From Aliivibrio sifiae (GTDB lineage Bacteria > Pseudomonadota > Gammaproteobacteria > Enterobacterales > Vibrionaceae), in the NCBI RefSeq assembly GCF_002954715.1, contig NZ_MSCP01000001.1:1025453-1089452 (forward strand): a stretch of 64,000 bases of DNA, written 5' to 3'. Shown here piece by piece: positions 1 through 8,981 of the stretch. Position 1 is the first letter of the stretch. Each line of letters starts with the position of its first letter. The notes beneath the pieces are model-generated. The model worked only from the letters and a program-made list of their open reading frames with translations, did no database searches and was not told where the DNA came from. Position numbers and translations under genes: made by a program.

Positions 1-1205
1 AGAACTTTCTTGTCGTCTTTCTGTTTTTTGAATAACAAAATTGCAGCAGGAATCCCCGTACCAAAGAACAGCTTTTCAGGCAGACCGATAACCGTATCTA
101 ATAGGTTTTCATCAATCAGTTGTTTACGGATTTTACCTTCTGAAGATGCACGGAATAGCACCCCGTGAGGCACAACCACACCCATGCGACCAGTGTGTGG
201 TTTTAACGTCTCAATCATGTGTGAGATAAACGCATAGTCACCTTTGGTTTTTGGTGGTACGCCTCGACGGAAACGACCAAAATGATCGCTTTCTGCATCT
301 TCATGACCCCATTTATCCAAAGAGAAGGGAGGGTTGGCTGTTACGACATCAAAGTGCAGTAGACCGCCTTCAGTATCCTGAAGCTTAGGGTTACGAATGG
401 TGTCACCCCATTCAATACGGTGGTTGTCTTCACCGTGTAGGAACATGTTCATTTTTGCCAATGACCATGTAGAGCCAATCGCTTCTTGGCCAAATAGGGC
501 GTATTGCTTAGAGCCGCCAAGGTTCTTTTGAATTTGCTTACCACATTTCATCAGTAGTGAGCCAGAGCCACACGCAGGATCACAAATGGTGTCACCTTGT
601 TGTGGCTCTAAGATGATAGAAAGTAAATCTGATACTTCTGGTGGAGTATAGAATTCACCTGCTGATTTACCACTGCCAGCCGCAAAGTGTTTGATTAGGT
701 ATTCGTAAGCGTTACCAATGACATCTAACGAACCAACACGGCTTGGGCGTAGGCTTAATGCTTCTTTACCAAAGTCTTCTAATAGGTGACGTAGAATGTC
801 ATTTTTTGATTTCTCATCGCCCAATTTATCAGTGTTAAAGCTAATATCTTGGAACACGCCTTTTAATTTAGTGCCGTTGGCTTCTTCAATGGCGTGTAGC
901 GCTTTATCAATACGTGAGCCGTTACCTGCTTCAAAGCGTGATTCATACAAGTCCCAAAACGTAGAGCCTGTTGGAATTTTGAATGATTGGCTTTCCATCA
1001 TTGCCGCAATCAGCTCTGGCTCACCACCATATTCTTTAGCTAATTCATCTACTTTGTCTTGGTGAACATCTGAAATGTATTTTAAGAACAGCATGGTTAA
1101 AATGAAATCTTTGTAGATAGATGGATCTACGGTGCCGCGGAAAGTATCACAAGCAGACCATACGGCTTTGTTGATGTCGTCTTGGTTGATTTGGGTATGT
1201 GGCAT
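1..1205 (-). CDS. hsdM: Type I restriction-modification DNA methyltransferase subunit M (partial, 3' end beyond window)
   Basis: Reading starts at an ATG at 1205 on the minus strand and stays open to the window edge, giving about 401 residues. The N-terminal helical domain is followed by the SAM-binding motif DPACGSGS (about residue 209) and the catalytic motif NPPF (residues 291-294, bases 335-324), the hallmark of N6-adenine methylases of the HsdM family. HsdM works with HsdS for sequence recognition and with HsdR for restriction; any such partners would lie to the left, outside the window. HsdM proteins are often about 500-800 residues, so roughly the last part is missing here. Family call is secure from the two motifs; the presence of an intact system cannot be judged. 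Confidence 0.95.
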   Translation of the reverse strand, partial: MPHTQINQDDINKAVWSACDTFRGTVDPSIYKDFILTMLFLKYISDVHQDKVDELAKEYGGEPELIAAMMESQSFKIPTGSTFWDLYESRFEAGNGSRIDKALHAIEEANGTKLKGVFQDISFNTDKLGDEKSKNDILRHLLEDFGKEALSLRPSRVGSLDVIGNAYEYLIKHFAAGSGKSAGEFYTPPEVSDLLSIILEPQQGDTICDPACGSGSLLMKCGKQIQKNLGGSKQYALFGQEAIGSTWSLAKMNMFLHGEDNHRIEWGDTIRNPKLQDTEGGLLHFDVVTANPPFSLDKWGHEDAESDHFGRFRRGVPPKTKGDYAFISHMIETLKPHTGRMGVVVPHGVLFRASSEGKIRKQLIDENLLDTVIGLPEKLFFGTGIPAAILLFKKQKDDKKV

Positions 1206-1237
1206 GGGTTACCTAGCTGTTATGTGTAACGCTTATT

Positions 1238-1420
1238 TATACCAATCTACATAAGTATTTGATCATTCTTGCTTGTTAAAATTGATTATATCTGCGTTAT
1301 ACCTTTTTATTGCAAAAATTAGGTGTAATTAGATCAACTAGTTACTGTAATTTATGCCTTGTTCTAATCAATTTTTCCTACGCAATTATCTGAACAACTA
1401 CTTATCCAGAATGGTATTAG
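1238..1420. repeat. Intergenic repeat copy A (MITE-like)
   Basis: The gap between hsdM and hcp begins with TATACCAAT and ends near AATGGTATTA, which are near-inverted ends. The interior shares the block TATTTGATCATT-C/A-TTGCT and a later ACTACTTAT with the stretch at 25570-25733, and shares the core with a fragment at 36465-36504. It carries an 80-codon open frame (1354-1596) that has no ribosome site or coding character and is not called. Interpretation as a non-autonomous mobile repeat is inference from copy number and ends. Confidence 0.5.
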
Positions 1421-1635
1421 TGCTAATTAAGCGAATGAAATATGGGGATATAATACGTGGTTATGGTGTTTTTTTACAGTTTTTTAAATCAAGATGGAGT
1501 AGGAGGGAGAGCCTAAGAAAAAAATACAACATGCTTGAAACAACTTATTGGATAATTATCCAATTTATTGTTTTTATTTATTGTTCTTGTAAATAGTGAA
1601 AGCTCTAACTTGTTGTATTCATTTGATTTTATTTT

Positions 1636-1651
1636 TGGCATTCTAATTGCT
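1636..1651 (+). promoter_or_regulatory. Sigma-54 (-24/-12) promoter of the hcp cluster
   Basis: TGGCATTCTAATTGCT has the invariant GG (1637-1638) and GC (1649-1650) exactly 12 bases apart as in -24/-12 promoters. Transcription would start near 1662, about 55 bases before the hcp ATG. Sigma-54 control of hcp operons, with the activator VasH, is established in Vibrio cholerae; here the assignment rests on the motif and its position. Confidence 0.75.
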
Positions 1652-1715
1652 CTATTGAATTTAACTCGTGAAGTTCACGACTCTAAATCGAATTCAATTA
1701 TTAAGGAATAAAGCC

Positions 1716-2234
1716 ATGCCAACTCCAGCATATATGTCAATTAAAGGTCAAACTCAAGGCGATATCACTAAAGATGCATACTCAGCAGACTCAGTAGGTA
1801 ACGTATGGCAGGAAGCTCACGTTGATGAATTTCTAGTTCAAGAACTTGATCACGTATTAACAGTTCCACGTGATCCACAAAGTGGTCAACCTACTGGTCA
1901 GCGTGTTCATCGTCCAGTGATCGTAACTAAACAACAAGACCGTTGTTCTCCACTACTATTTAACGCTTTAGTCTCTGGAGAGAAACTGCCTGAATGTAGC
2001 ATTAACTTCTACCGTACTTCTACGTCTGGTAAGCAAGAGCATTACTACACAATCAAATTGATTGATGCACTATTAGTTGATATGCAAACTCGTATGGCTC
2101 ATTGCCAAGATGCAGCAACGTCTGATCGTGTAACTGAAGAAGTGCTTAAGTTCACTTACCGTGCAATTGAAGTGACTCACGAAACGTGTGGTACGGCAGG
2201 TAATGATGACTGGCGTACACCACGCGAAGCGTAA
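1716..2234 (+). CDS. hcp: Type VI secretion system tube protein Hcp
   Basis: 172 residues, the usual Hcp length. The N-terminus MPTPAYMSIKGQTQGDIT, the VTVPRDPQSGQPTGQR stretch and the SGKQEHYYT strand are typical of Hcp of the V. cholerae type. Hcp hexamers stack into the inner tube that is propelled from the cell and also carries effectors. The frame opens at a GTG at 1668, but the ATG at 1716 is chosen because AAGGAA (1703-1708) sits seven bases upstream and homologues start with MPTP. It is the first gene of hcp-vgrG-DUF4123-effector. No structural T6SS genes lie in the window, so this is an auxiliary cluster that must use a sheath and baseplate encoded elsewhere. Confidence 0.96.
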   Translation: MPTPAYMSIKGQTQGDITKDAYSADSVGNVWQEAHVDEFLVQELDHVLTVPRDPQSGQPTGQRVHRPVIVTKQQDRCSPLLFNALVSGEKLPECSINFYRTSTSGKQEHYYTIKLIDALLVDMQTRMAHCQDAATSDRVTEEVLKFTYRAIEVTHETCGTAGNDDWRTPREA

Positions 2235-2260
2235 TCAATTCGCAAACTATTTATAAAAGC

Positions 2261-2281
2261 TAGGGCCTTATTTTGGCCCTA
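2261..2281 (+). terminator. Hairpin between hcp and vgrG (attenuator candidate)
   Basis: TAGGGCC (2261-2267) pairs with GGCCCTA (2275-2281) around a TTATTTT loop, followed by a weak T-run. Its place between hcp and vgrG would allow more hcp than vgrG mRNA, or protect the hcp 3' end. Function is inferred. Confidence 0.55.
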
Positions 2282-2310
2282 TTTGTCGTCATATCTATCA
2301 GGTGTACATA

Positions 2311-4575
2311 ATGAGTAAAGAGGTAGAGTTTAAGTTTGAAGTCCTCGGCACACAACATGAGTTTCGAGTTGAGAGTTTTAATGTGGTTGAAGAAGTCTCT
2401 CAACCATTTAAGGTAACCCTGTCGCTATTATCATTGAATCCTGATATAGAGTTTGACGTATTAAGTCGAAAGCCTGCATTGTTAACGGTGTTGGGGCAAG
2501 GAATGGATGTAGGACGTTTATTTCACGGTGTGGTTCATGAAGTCCGTTATTTAGGTGAAGGACGCCGCTTCTCTCGCTATCAAATAACACTTGTCCCTCA
2601 ATTATGGTTTTTGACTCAACGACAAGATTGCCGTATTTTTCAAGATAAATCGATTGTCGATATCTTAACTGAAGTGCTTGATAGCGCATCGGTAACTGAT
2701 TATCGCTTTGAGTTATTTAATTCCTATCCAAACCAAGATTACCTACTTCAATATCGAGAAACTGATAGTCATTTTGTTCAGCGTTTGTTGGCAGAGCATG
2801 GCCTATGGTATTACTTTGAGCACACCGCAAATAACCATACGATGGTGATTGTCGATAAAAATGACGCCATCCCAGAGTTAGTTAGTACTCCATTAAATGC
2901 TTCTTATGTTGGCCCATTGGTTTATCAATCGGATGGTGGCGGGAATTCTGATAGAGAGCATATCTTTGAATTAAGTGCTTATAATCGTGTACGTACTGGT
3001 CATGTCACTCAAACTGATTATAACTACGAGCAGCCTCGTATCCCACAACACGTTCAACAACAGGGTGAGCGCGATAGCGATTTAGCATTTTTTGATTATC
3101 CGGGACGCTACGGAGAAATTGAACAGGGCCAACAGCGCAGTAATTACTTGGTAGCCGAACATCAGGTTTATAATCATCAAATTGACGCTGAAAGTAATAT
3201 AATGCGTTTAATTGCAGGCTATAGCTTTAACCTAACAAAACACCCTAGAAGCACGATAAATAGAGATTATATATTAACCTCTGTAACGCACAGTGGGTAT
3301 GATCCTCGTGTGCATGAAGAAGAGTCAAGCGAGCTTCCAACAACGTATCAAAACCAGTTTACTTGTATTCCTCGTGATGTTGAATATAAAGCAAATAAAC
3401 TATCAGCCCCTGTGGTTGATGGTCCTCAAACCGCAGTGGTCGTAGGCCCAGCAGGCGAAGAAATATATACCGACCCAATGGGACGCATTAAGGTTCAATT
3501 TCACTGGGACCGATATGGTAACAATGATGAGCATTCAGGTTGTTGGTTACGAGTGAGTCAATCGATGGCAGCTCCTACATGGGGCGCGGTGTATTTACCA
3601 AGAATAGGGCATGAAGTGGTGGTTACGTTCTTAGAAGGTGACCCAGACAGACCTTTAGTGACGGGTGCTGTATATAACGGCCTGAACACGCCACCATACG
3701 CCTTGCCAGAGCATAAAACCAAAACGGTGTTTCGTACCCAAACCCATAAAGGAGAAGGTTATAACGAAATGTCGTTTGAAGACGAAGCCAATCAAGAAGA
3801 AGTCTACTTTCATGCTCAAAAAGACATGAGAACTAAGGTACTAAATAACCGATTCAGAACCATAGGCAATGATGAAGAGTTAGAAGTCGGACGCAATCAA
3901 ATTAATGAAATAAATCAAGACAGAAAAGAAACCATCGAAGGTCATAAAACATCAATAACAAATCAAACCTTTGAAGAAACGGTTGAACAAGATGTAAACG
4001 TTAAATACAACGCCAATATAGAAAAGAGCGTGGCCGTTGATCAAGTCTTAAAAATCTACGAAAACCGAAAAAGCTCAGTGGGTAAAAATGATGAGCTGAC
4101 GATTAAGGGTGAACAAAGCACGATAACTATGGGGTCAATGAGTCGTGATATTAGTGCCGACGATACATTAACTGTAGGTAAAAATCTCACGGTAGAAGTT
4201 GGAAGTAATGCTTCTATTAAATCTGATGGAGATCATACCATAATCAGTGCTGATGAAATTAGCGCTCAAGTTGGTAGCTCAGGTTTTATTCTGAAAAATA
4301 ACGGAACAATAACGCTATATGGCTCAGATATTATGGTTGATGGCGCCAGTTCGGTCGCTTTAGCTGGGGGCAATGTTGCGATTAACCCTAGCGCTGCTCA
4401 AGGTCAGAGTTCCAGTGTGAGTATAAATCCTCCTCGTGCCTTCTCAATGTCTCCATTAGCATCGACTAAGCCAGTGATGAACTCTGCGGCGTACAGTGAA
4501 ATGGTTGAAGAAGGTTCATTAATGAAAGAGTTATGCCAATGTGGTAAGGGGGGCGTATGTCAACTGCACAGCTAA
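2311..4575 (+). CDS. vgrG: Type VI secretion tip protein VgrG
   Basis: 754 residues. The N-terminal two-thirds resembles the phage gp27-like base (FKVTLSLLS, then LTQRQDCRIFQDKSI). An OB-fold gp5-like segment follows at about residues 380-460 (DPMGRIKVQFHWDRYG, then VVVTFLEGDPDRP). The rest, about 480-690, is the repetitive beta-needle. The C-terminus is a short Cys-rich tail (CQCGKGGVCQ) with no added effector domain, so this is a structural rather than an evolved VgrG. VgrG trimers cap the Hcp tube and load cargo. An upstream in-frame GTG at 2302 exists; ATG 2311 is preferred because AGG sits at 2300-2302. The end overlaps the adaptor gene by 19 bases. Confidence 0.96.
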   Translation: MSKEVEFKFEVLGTQHEFRVESFNVVEEVSQPFKVTLSLLSLNPDIEFDVLSRKPALLTVLGQGMDVGRLFHGVVHEVRYLGEGRRFSRYQITLVPQLWFLTQRQDCRIFQDKSIVDILTEVLDSASVTDYRFELFNSYPNQDYLLQYRETDSHFVQRLLAEHGLWYYFEHTANNHTMVIVDKNDAIPELVSTPLNASYVGPLVYQSDGGGNSDREHIFELSAYNRVRTGHVTQTDYNYEQPRIPQHVQQQGERDSDLAFFDYPGRYGEIEQGQQRSNYLVAEHQVYNHQIDAESNIMRLIAGYSFNLTKHPRSTINRDYILTSVTHSGYDPRVHEEESSELPTTYQNQFTCIPRDVEYKANKLSAPVVDGPQTAVVVGPAGEEIYTDPMGRIKVQFHWDRYGNNDEHSGCWLRVSQSMAAPTWGAVYLPRIGHEVVVTFLEGDPDRPLVTGAVYNGLNTPPYALPEHKTKTVFRTQTHKGEGYNEMSFEDEANQEEVYFHAQKDMRTKVLNNRFRTIGNDEELEVGRNQINEINQDRKETIEGHKTSITNQTFEETVEQDVNVKYNANIEKSVAVDQVLKIYENRKSSVGKNDELTIKGEQSTITMGSMSRDISADDTLTVGKNLTVEVGSNASIKSDGDHTIISADEISAQVGSSGFILKNNGTITLYGSDIMVDGASSVALAGGNVAINPSAAQGQSSSVSINPPRAFSMSPLASTKPVMNSAAYSEMVEEGSLMKELCQCGKGGVCQLHS

Positions 4576-5150
4576 ACAGTGAGTGGCGAATTGATACTGT
4601 TGAAACACCATTACTTAACTCATCAGAAAATATTTACGCATTAATTGAATCAGAGTTATGGCCTGAATGGCATGCGGAGCTGAGTCTATACGTTGAGGAA
4701 TTAAATACGTTTGAGCTATTTAAAGCGACGCAGTTTAATGCGATAAAAAATGGACCTATTGTTATTGATTTATCGCACTCTCAACCCTTATTAAATGCCT
4801 GTGTTGATAAAATGAGTTCAGCGCATTGTGGTGCGTTGCTTTATACAGAGAGCACAACTAGCAGCAGTGAATTAATGTATTCATTACGTAATGCGTTAGT
4901 AGTTAAAAAGGGCAATGGAGAGGTGTTTTTACGCTATTACGATCCAAGAGGATTATTGCCTTTAGTGGCATCTATGTCTGATACAGATCGTCGAGACTAT
5001 TTCGGTCCGGTGACTAAAATAACGTGGTTTAATAAATCATGGCTTACTGTTTCAGTACCTGTGGCTATAACCCCTCCGTTTTCTGATTATCAATGGACAA
5101 TGACTGAACAGCATTTTGCGTCCATGCAATCCATCTCAACTCAGTGGTAA
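4557..5150 (+). CDS. DUF4123 T6SS adaptor/chaperone (Tap/VasW-like)
   Basis: 197 residues. The block VFLRYYDPRGLLPLV and the preceding small helical domain fit the DUF4123 family. These adaptors sit next to vgrG and load one particular effector onto the VgrG tip without being secreted. It starts inside the end of vgrG (ATG 4557, with AAGGGGGG just upstream) and ends 15 bases before the LysM gene, so the three are translationally linked. The order vgrG-DUF4123-effector is the same as vgrG-2/vasW/vasX of V. cholerae, as I recall. The family call is from motif and context; specificity for the next gene is inferred. Confidence 0.85.
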   Translation: MSTAQLNSEWRIDTVETPLLNSSENIYALIESELWPEWHAELSLYVEELNTFELFKATQFNAIKNGPIVIDLSHSQPLLNACVDKMSSAHCGALLYTESTTSSSELMYSLRNALVVKKGNGEVFLRYYDPRGLLPLVASMSDTDRRDYFGPVTKITWFNKSWLTVSVPVAITPPFSDYQWTMTEQHFASMQSISTQW

Positions 5151-5165
5151 AGGAGTGTTAACACC

Positions 5166-7658
5166 ATGAGCCAATCTTATATTGTTCAAAGCGGTGACAC
5201 GCTGCTTAAAATTGCCATTGATAATGATGTCCCTTTTACCACGTTACTTGAATTGAACCCAAAATATCAACCTAACCCAGATTTAATTCATGTGGGTGAC
5301 AGTATTCATCTTCCTGAGGAAATTGAGGATGAAGAGGTAGAGCAAACCAACACAGTCGAACCTATTTCAAAAGTACGCCCCACAGCGGAAACATGCACAT
5401 TAATGGCTGCACCAGAATGTGAAGCCAAAGAAGTGCATGATGTTGTATTTGTTACTGGTGAAGCAATGACTGATTTCTATTGTTTAGATGAAAAATCTAT
5501 TCAATACATGGATGAAGAAGCGAAGTGTATGGACTCCTTGCTAGAAGGTTATGCAACACTTTTAAAAGAAACCCCTCAAGGCAAAAATGTTACTAAACAA
5601 CAAGTAGAGCAGCACGCGAAAAAGAGACAAGTGTGGCTAAATGACGCAAGTAATGCAGGTGCGATTTGTTTGGTTGAATCAACAGAAGCAAAGATAGGTC
5701 GGAAAGTAGCGTCAGCTTTTGGTGGCAGTACAGAAAAAAAGAATGATGAGAATATAAAACGAGTTGATGCGAGGTTAGAAGAGTTAAGGAAAAAGAAAAC
5801 ATTTGTTGAAGAATATAGTGATACTTTCTTTTTAGAAGAAGACTCTCTTATCGAGTTAAGAAGAAGAGTTTTAACTCGAATTCAATCTGAAATTGACGAT
5901 TTAACAGCGTTAAGTCATACCGTTGCAAGTAAAAAAAATAGTCCTGAAAAGCCAAACAATCAATCTGTAAATACAGATAATTTCAATTCTGAAGGAAAAA
6001 ATTTAGTTAGTCAAAAAAACAAAAGACATTTGGTTGAAGTGTATTCAGTAAAGCATGATAAATATGTTTATCTTCGTAGTGAGTTTGTAGAGCAAGAACA
6101 AAAACGCTGGAAACCAGTTTATAAGCGCAGTAACACAATGCAAGCTTTAGAGCAAAACGACAAAGCAGGTTTTGCTAAGGCAATAAAAGAAGATATTAAG
6201 AACAATATTAAAACGTCTTTAAAAGATGGCCCTGTAGCAATGAAATTGAATGAATGGAAAGCTGATGGTGGGCATTGGCGTGAATTTCAATCGAAGAAAC
6301 ACTTATATAATGATGATGGCAAACTTCAATTCGCTATTAGTAAAGAGGCTCAACTATTTCGTTGGGGGGCTCAAGCTGCTGCTACCGTTAAAAAGGCAGA
6401 TATTGGTATTGGTGCCGAGGCTAGTTTTTCATTAGCGGAAGCAACTGTAGCCATTAAAGCGTATATTCCATATCAATCTGGTTATCCTGTCACTCTTTCA
6501 TATATTGATGCAAAGGGTAAAGATGCAACATATTCATTCGGATGTTTCAGATTAAATAGCTCTATGCAATTAAGTGCATTTACTGGGGTTATGGCTAGTG
6601 TCATGGTTAAAGGAGAGGTTCCTAAAGGGGATGGCAGCATAGGTGTATTATTTTCTCCAAGAGTCGGTGTATCGACTTCTGCAAAAGGACAGGTTGGTTT
6701 TAAAGCTGAAGGTTTTGCAGGTGCACAAGCGGGCGGTGAATTGTGTGGTGGCGTAGAGTGGCAATCGCCACCGGAAGATGAACAGAAATTAAAACCTGAA
6801 TTTAAATCGCTAGCAGAAGTTAAGGGCGGTGGCAATATAGCTGCTGGTTTAGGATCAGGGGCTGATTTTCAATTGAGTTTGCGAGGGCAAAAATTTTATT
6901 TTGTATGTTCTGGTCGTCTTGTTTGGGGGGTTGGTGGTAGTGGCAGCTTTGGTGCTGTGATTGATGGTGGCGAAATATGGGAACTAGCTAAAATTATTTT
7001 GAAAGGTCTTCAATGTGTTGGTTATCGTCAATTGGGGAATATTGATAAGTTAGCTTATAGACATTTAGTACGTGCTAGTTATTTAGCGTTTGCTTCTGAT
7101 ATGGTTCAGTATTCCGATTGTGCTCTTCAGAAAGCGATTGAAAAAAGTGTAGAAAAAGTTAATGAATTTTGGGATGAAAGAGATAGACAAAAAGAAGCTG
7201 AATATTTAGCTCAACGAATTTTGGAACAATCTATATATAGTGAGACAGAACCTAATCAGTTATTGCCAGAAGTAATTGGTATAATGCTAGAAACCTTAGT
7301 TGAAGAGTTTTTGTTAAGCATGAACGAAAAACAAGAAATGGCAATTTGTGTTTTACTAAAACAAAGTACGTATAATTGGCGGAAATTTGAAGAGATTTTA
7401 TCGCGGATGAATAGCACGGGAGAGAAGCAAATAGGAGAGCAAGTTTTATTTACGAACTTATCTCGTATTAATGAAATTCTTGATGGAGGACAACAACGAG
7501 AATTTAATTCATGGGTCTGTTCTTTAGCGGAAGATAACGATCAAGTTATAAGTACAATTCTAACTCCATTTACTAGTCCTTTACCTAATGACCGTTTTGA
7601 AAAAAAACAAGAATTGATTGCAATGATTAAAGAAAGTAATGAAGGTATGTACGTATAG
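5166..7658 (+). CDS. LysM-domain T6SS effector candidate
   Basis: 830 residues. Residues 2-50 form a LysM module (YIVQSGDTLLKIAIDNDVPF, then PDLIHVGDSIHLPEE), a fold that can bind peptidoglycan or occurs as an N-terminal trafficking module in T6SS cargo. Residues of about 90-260 are charged and helical with coiled-coil character. About 390-620 is glycine- and alanine-rich with alternating hydrophobic residues (GIGAEASFSLAEATVAIKAY, GVGGSGSFGAVIDGG), and the last 200 are helical. I recognise no nuclease, lipase, amidase or NAD-hydrolase motif; a membrane-active toxin is possible because of the glycine-rich hydrophobic core. It is placed directly after vgrG and its adaptor, with AGGAG and ATG at 5166. 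No same-strand immunity gene follows; the next gene is convergent. The effector role is inferred from context. Confidence 0.7.
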   Translation: MSQSYIVQSGDTLLKIAIDNDVPFTTLLELNPKYQPNPDLIHVGDSIHLPEEIEDEEVEQTNTVEPISKVRPTAETCTLMAAPECEAKEVHDVVFVTGEAMTDFYCLDEKSIQYMDEEAKCMDSLLEGYATLLKETPQGKNVTKQQVEQHAKKRQVWLNDASNAGAICLVESTEAKIGRKVASAFGGSTEKKNDENIKRVDARLEELRKKKTFVEEYSDTFFLEEDSLIELRRRVLTRIQSEIDDLTALSHTVASKKNSPEKPNNQSVNTDNFNSEGKNLVSQKNKRHLVEVYSVKHDKYVYLRSEFVEQEQKRWKPVYKRSNTMQALEQNDKAGFAKAIKEDIKNNIKTSLKDGPVAMKLNEWKADGGHWREFQSKKHLYNDDGKLQFAISKEAQLFRWGAQAAATVKKADIGIGAEASFSLAEATVAIKAYIPYQSGYPVTLSYIDAKGKDATYSFGCFRLNSSMQLSAFTGVMASVMVKGEVPKGDGSIGVLFSPRVGVSTSAKGQVGFKAEGFAGAQAGGELCGGVEWQSPPEDEQKLKPEFKSLAEVKGGGNIAAGLGSGADFQLSLRGQKFYFVCSGRLVWGVGGSGSFGAVIDGGEIWELAKIILKGLQCVGYRQLGNIDKLAYRHLVRASYLAFASDMVQYSDCALQKAIEKSVEKVNEFWDERDRQKEAEYLAQRILEQSIYSETEPNQLLPEVIGIMLETLVEEFLLSMNEKQEMAICVLLKQSTYNWRKFEEILSRMNSTGEKQIGEQVLFTNLSRINEILDGGQQREFNSWVCSLAEDNDQVISTILTPFTSPLPNDRFEKKQELIAMIKESNEGMYV

Positions 7659-7666
7659 CTGAAATT

Positions 7667-7690
7667 AGCCCTTACGAGAGAGTAAGGGCT
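7667..7690. terminator. Shared terminator between convergent effector and SUMF1 genes
   Basis: AGCCCTTAC (7667-7675) and GTAAGGGCT (7682-7690) form a nine-pair stem around a six-base loop. It lies in the 42-base gap between two converging genes and could stop both transcripts; the flanking T-runs are weak. Confidence 0.65.
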
Positions 7691-7700
7691 TGTTGTATTA

Positions 7701-8765
7701 CTAAAGAGAAATAATAGGTTTATTTAATTGTAAAGAGCATCGGAAACTATTGGATGGATAATAACCATCTTGTATTGGTTTAGTTGGGAGGCGATCAAAG
7801 GTTGTTATATTTCCACCGTCACGCATTACTTTCATTGTTCCTGATTTTGGTCCTTTAGGATTATTTTTTAGAGACTCTTTATAATAAATTGGTGAATACC
7901 AATCATTAACCCATTCACTAATATTGTTGCTCATTCCGTAAATACCTAATGGGTTTGCTGGCAGTTGACCAACAAATCTTTCAAGATCTGTACTTGCATT
8001 AACTTCACTTTCAGTATAGTGAGTATAGAGACCGCTATTACTTAGATCTTTATATTGCCCATTTTTGTATTGTAAATAACCAGTATTTGTCGCGAAATAG
8101 AGTTTTTCACCACGATTACGGGCGGCATATTCCCATTGAGCTTCTGTTGGTAAATCAAAAGGTAAAGCCGTCATATCATTTAACCATTGGCAGTAATCTT
8201 TAGTTTCTTGCCAGCTTTTACTCCTAGCTGCGCTATATTTTTTACTTTCTATTAATTTTTTATATGCATTAGAGTCTCTTGTGATAATTGTTCTATCGTT
8301 AATATTATCTTCTGCAACTGGTAGGTCATTAATTTTTCGCATCCACTCCATATCAATAAAGGTTGTTTCATATTTGGATATAGAATAAGAATTAAGAGTT
8401 ACTTGATGAAGATGATCTGCTCCTGTTTCAACACTAGAGAATGATGTTAAACATTGTGCATCAGGAGACCAGTCTATTCTCTCTCTTGTACCACTTGGAA
8501 TTTCACAAGGAGCACCAAAATCCCCCATTTCAAAACTACCGCCTTTTACGAACACTAGATTCTCAATAGCACGAACCGCAGTGTTTAATGCGTTTTGTTT
8601 TAATTCGGTTGATGCATCGGGGTACAACTTATTGATGTTGGTAATAATGGTATCAATTTGTTGTTTTGATACCGTGTCACTTGATGCGCTAATAGAGGAG
8701 TGCGCATCATTACAGCCGCTTAGTAATGGTAGTAAGCAAGCAAATCCTAACCATTTGTTTTTCAT
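7701..8765 (-). CDS. SUMF1/FGE-fold lipoprotein
   Basis: 354 residues. The N-terminus is a lipoprotein signal with lipobox LLSGC (Cys18), so the protein should be anchored in an envelope membrane. The rest has the sulfatase-modifying-factor fold markers: FVKGGSFEMG, LPTEAQWEYAAR, GIYGMSNNISEWVNDW and a terminal FRC. The paired cysteines that make true formylglycine-generating enzymes active are not in the expected C-terminal place (RDGGNITTFDR instead), so catalysis of that reaction is doubtful. It converges on the LysM effector gene. SUMF1-fold proteins such as TagO occur in T6SS loci, and a role as periplasmic immunity protein is possible, but opposite orientation leaves this open. Confidence 0.85.
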   Translation of the reverse strand: MKNKWLGFACLLPLLSGCNDAHSSISASSDTVSKQQIDTIITNINKLYPDASTELKQNALNTAVRAIENLVFVKGGSFEMGDFGAPCEIPSGTRERIDWSPDAQCLTSFSSVETGADHLHQVTLNSYSISKYETTFIDMEWMRKINDLPVAEDNINDRTIITRDSNAYKKLIESKKYSAARSKSWQETKDYCQWLNDMTALPFDLPTEAQWEYAARNRGEKLYFATNTGYLQYKNGQYKDLSNSGLYTHYTESEVNASTDLERFVGQLPANPLGIYGMSNNISEWVNDWYSPIYYKESLKNNPKGPKSGTMKVMRDGGNITTFDRLPTKPIQDGYYPSNSFRCSLQLNKPIISL

Positions 8766-8923
8766 AATTCTTCCTTATAATTTATGCCTCTATTTTAAGC
8801 TATTTTACGTTCTCATTGAAGGTGTAACAGGAAGTAAAATGTGATATTTGTTCAGTGTTTACGGGGAGTGATAAGAGTGAAGTTTGTGCCATGCAGATAT
8901 TGTTTTTTTATGTAGCCTTATAA

Positions 8924-8948
8924 GAAAAAGCCCCACAAAAGTGAGGCT
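8924..8948 (-). terminator. Rho-independent terminator of the tup-mob-moe operon
   Basis: On the minus strand AGCCTCAC, loop TTTT, GTGGGGCT is followed directly by TTTTTCTT. One mismatch in the eight-pair stem. It lies 34 bases past the moeA stop. Confidence 0.8.
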
Positions 8949-8981
8949 AAGTTTAGCGTTATTTTAAGTTATTCAGGTGCT

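Noticed and set aside
796-1065. 89-codon plus-strand frame
   Set aside because: Lies fully antisense to hsdM, whose motifs are clear; no ribosome site.
1354-1596. 80-codon frame before hcp
   Set aside because: Falls partly in the repeat, AT-rich composition, no ribosome site, no family features.
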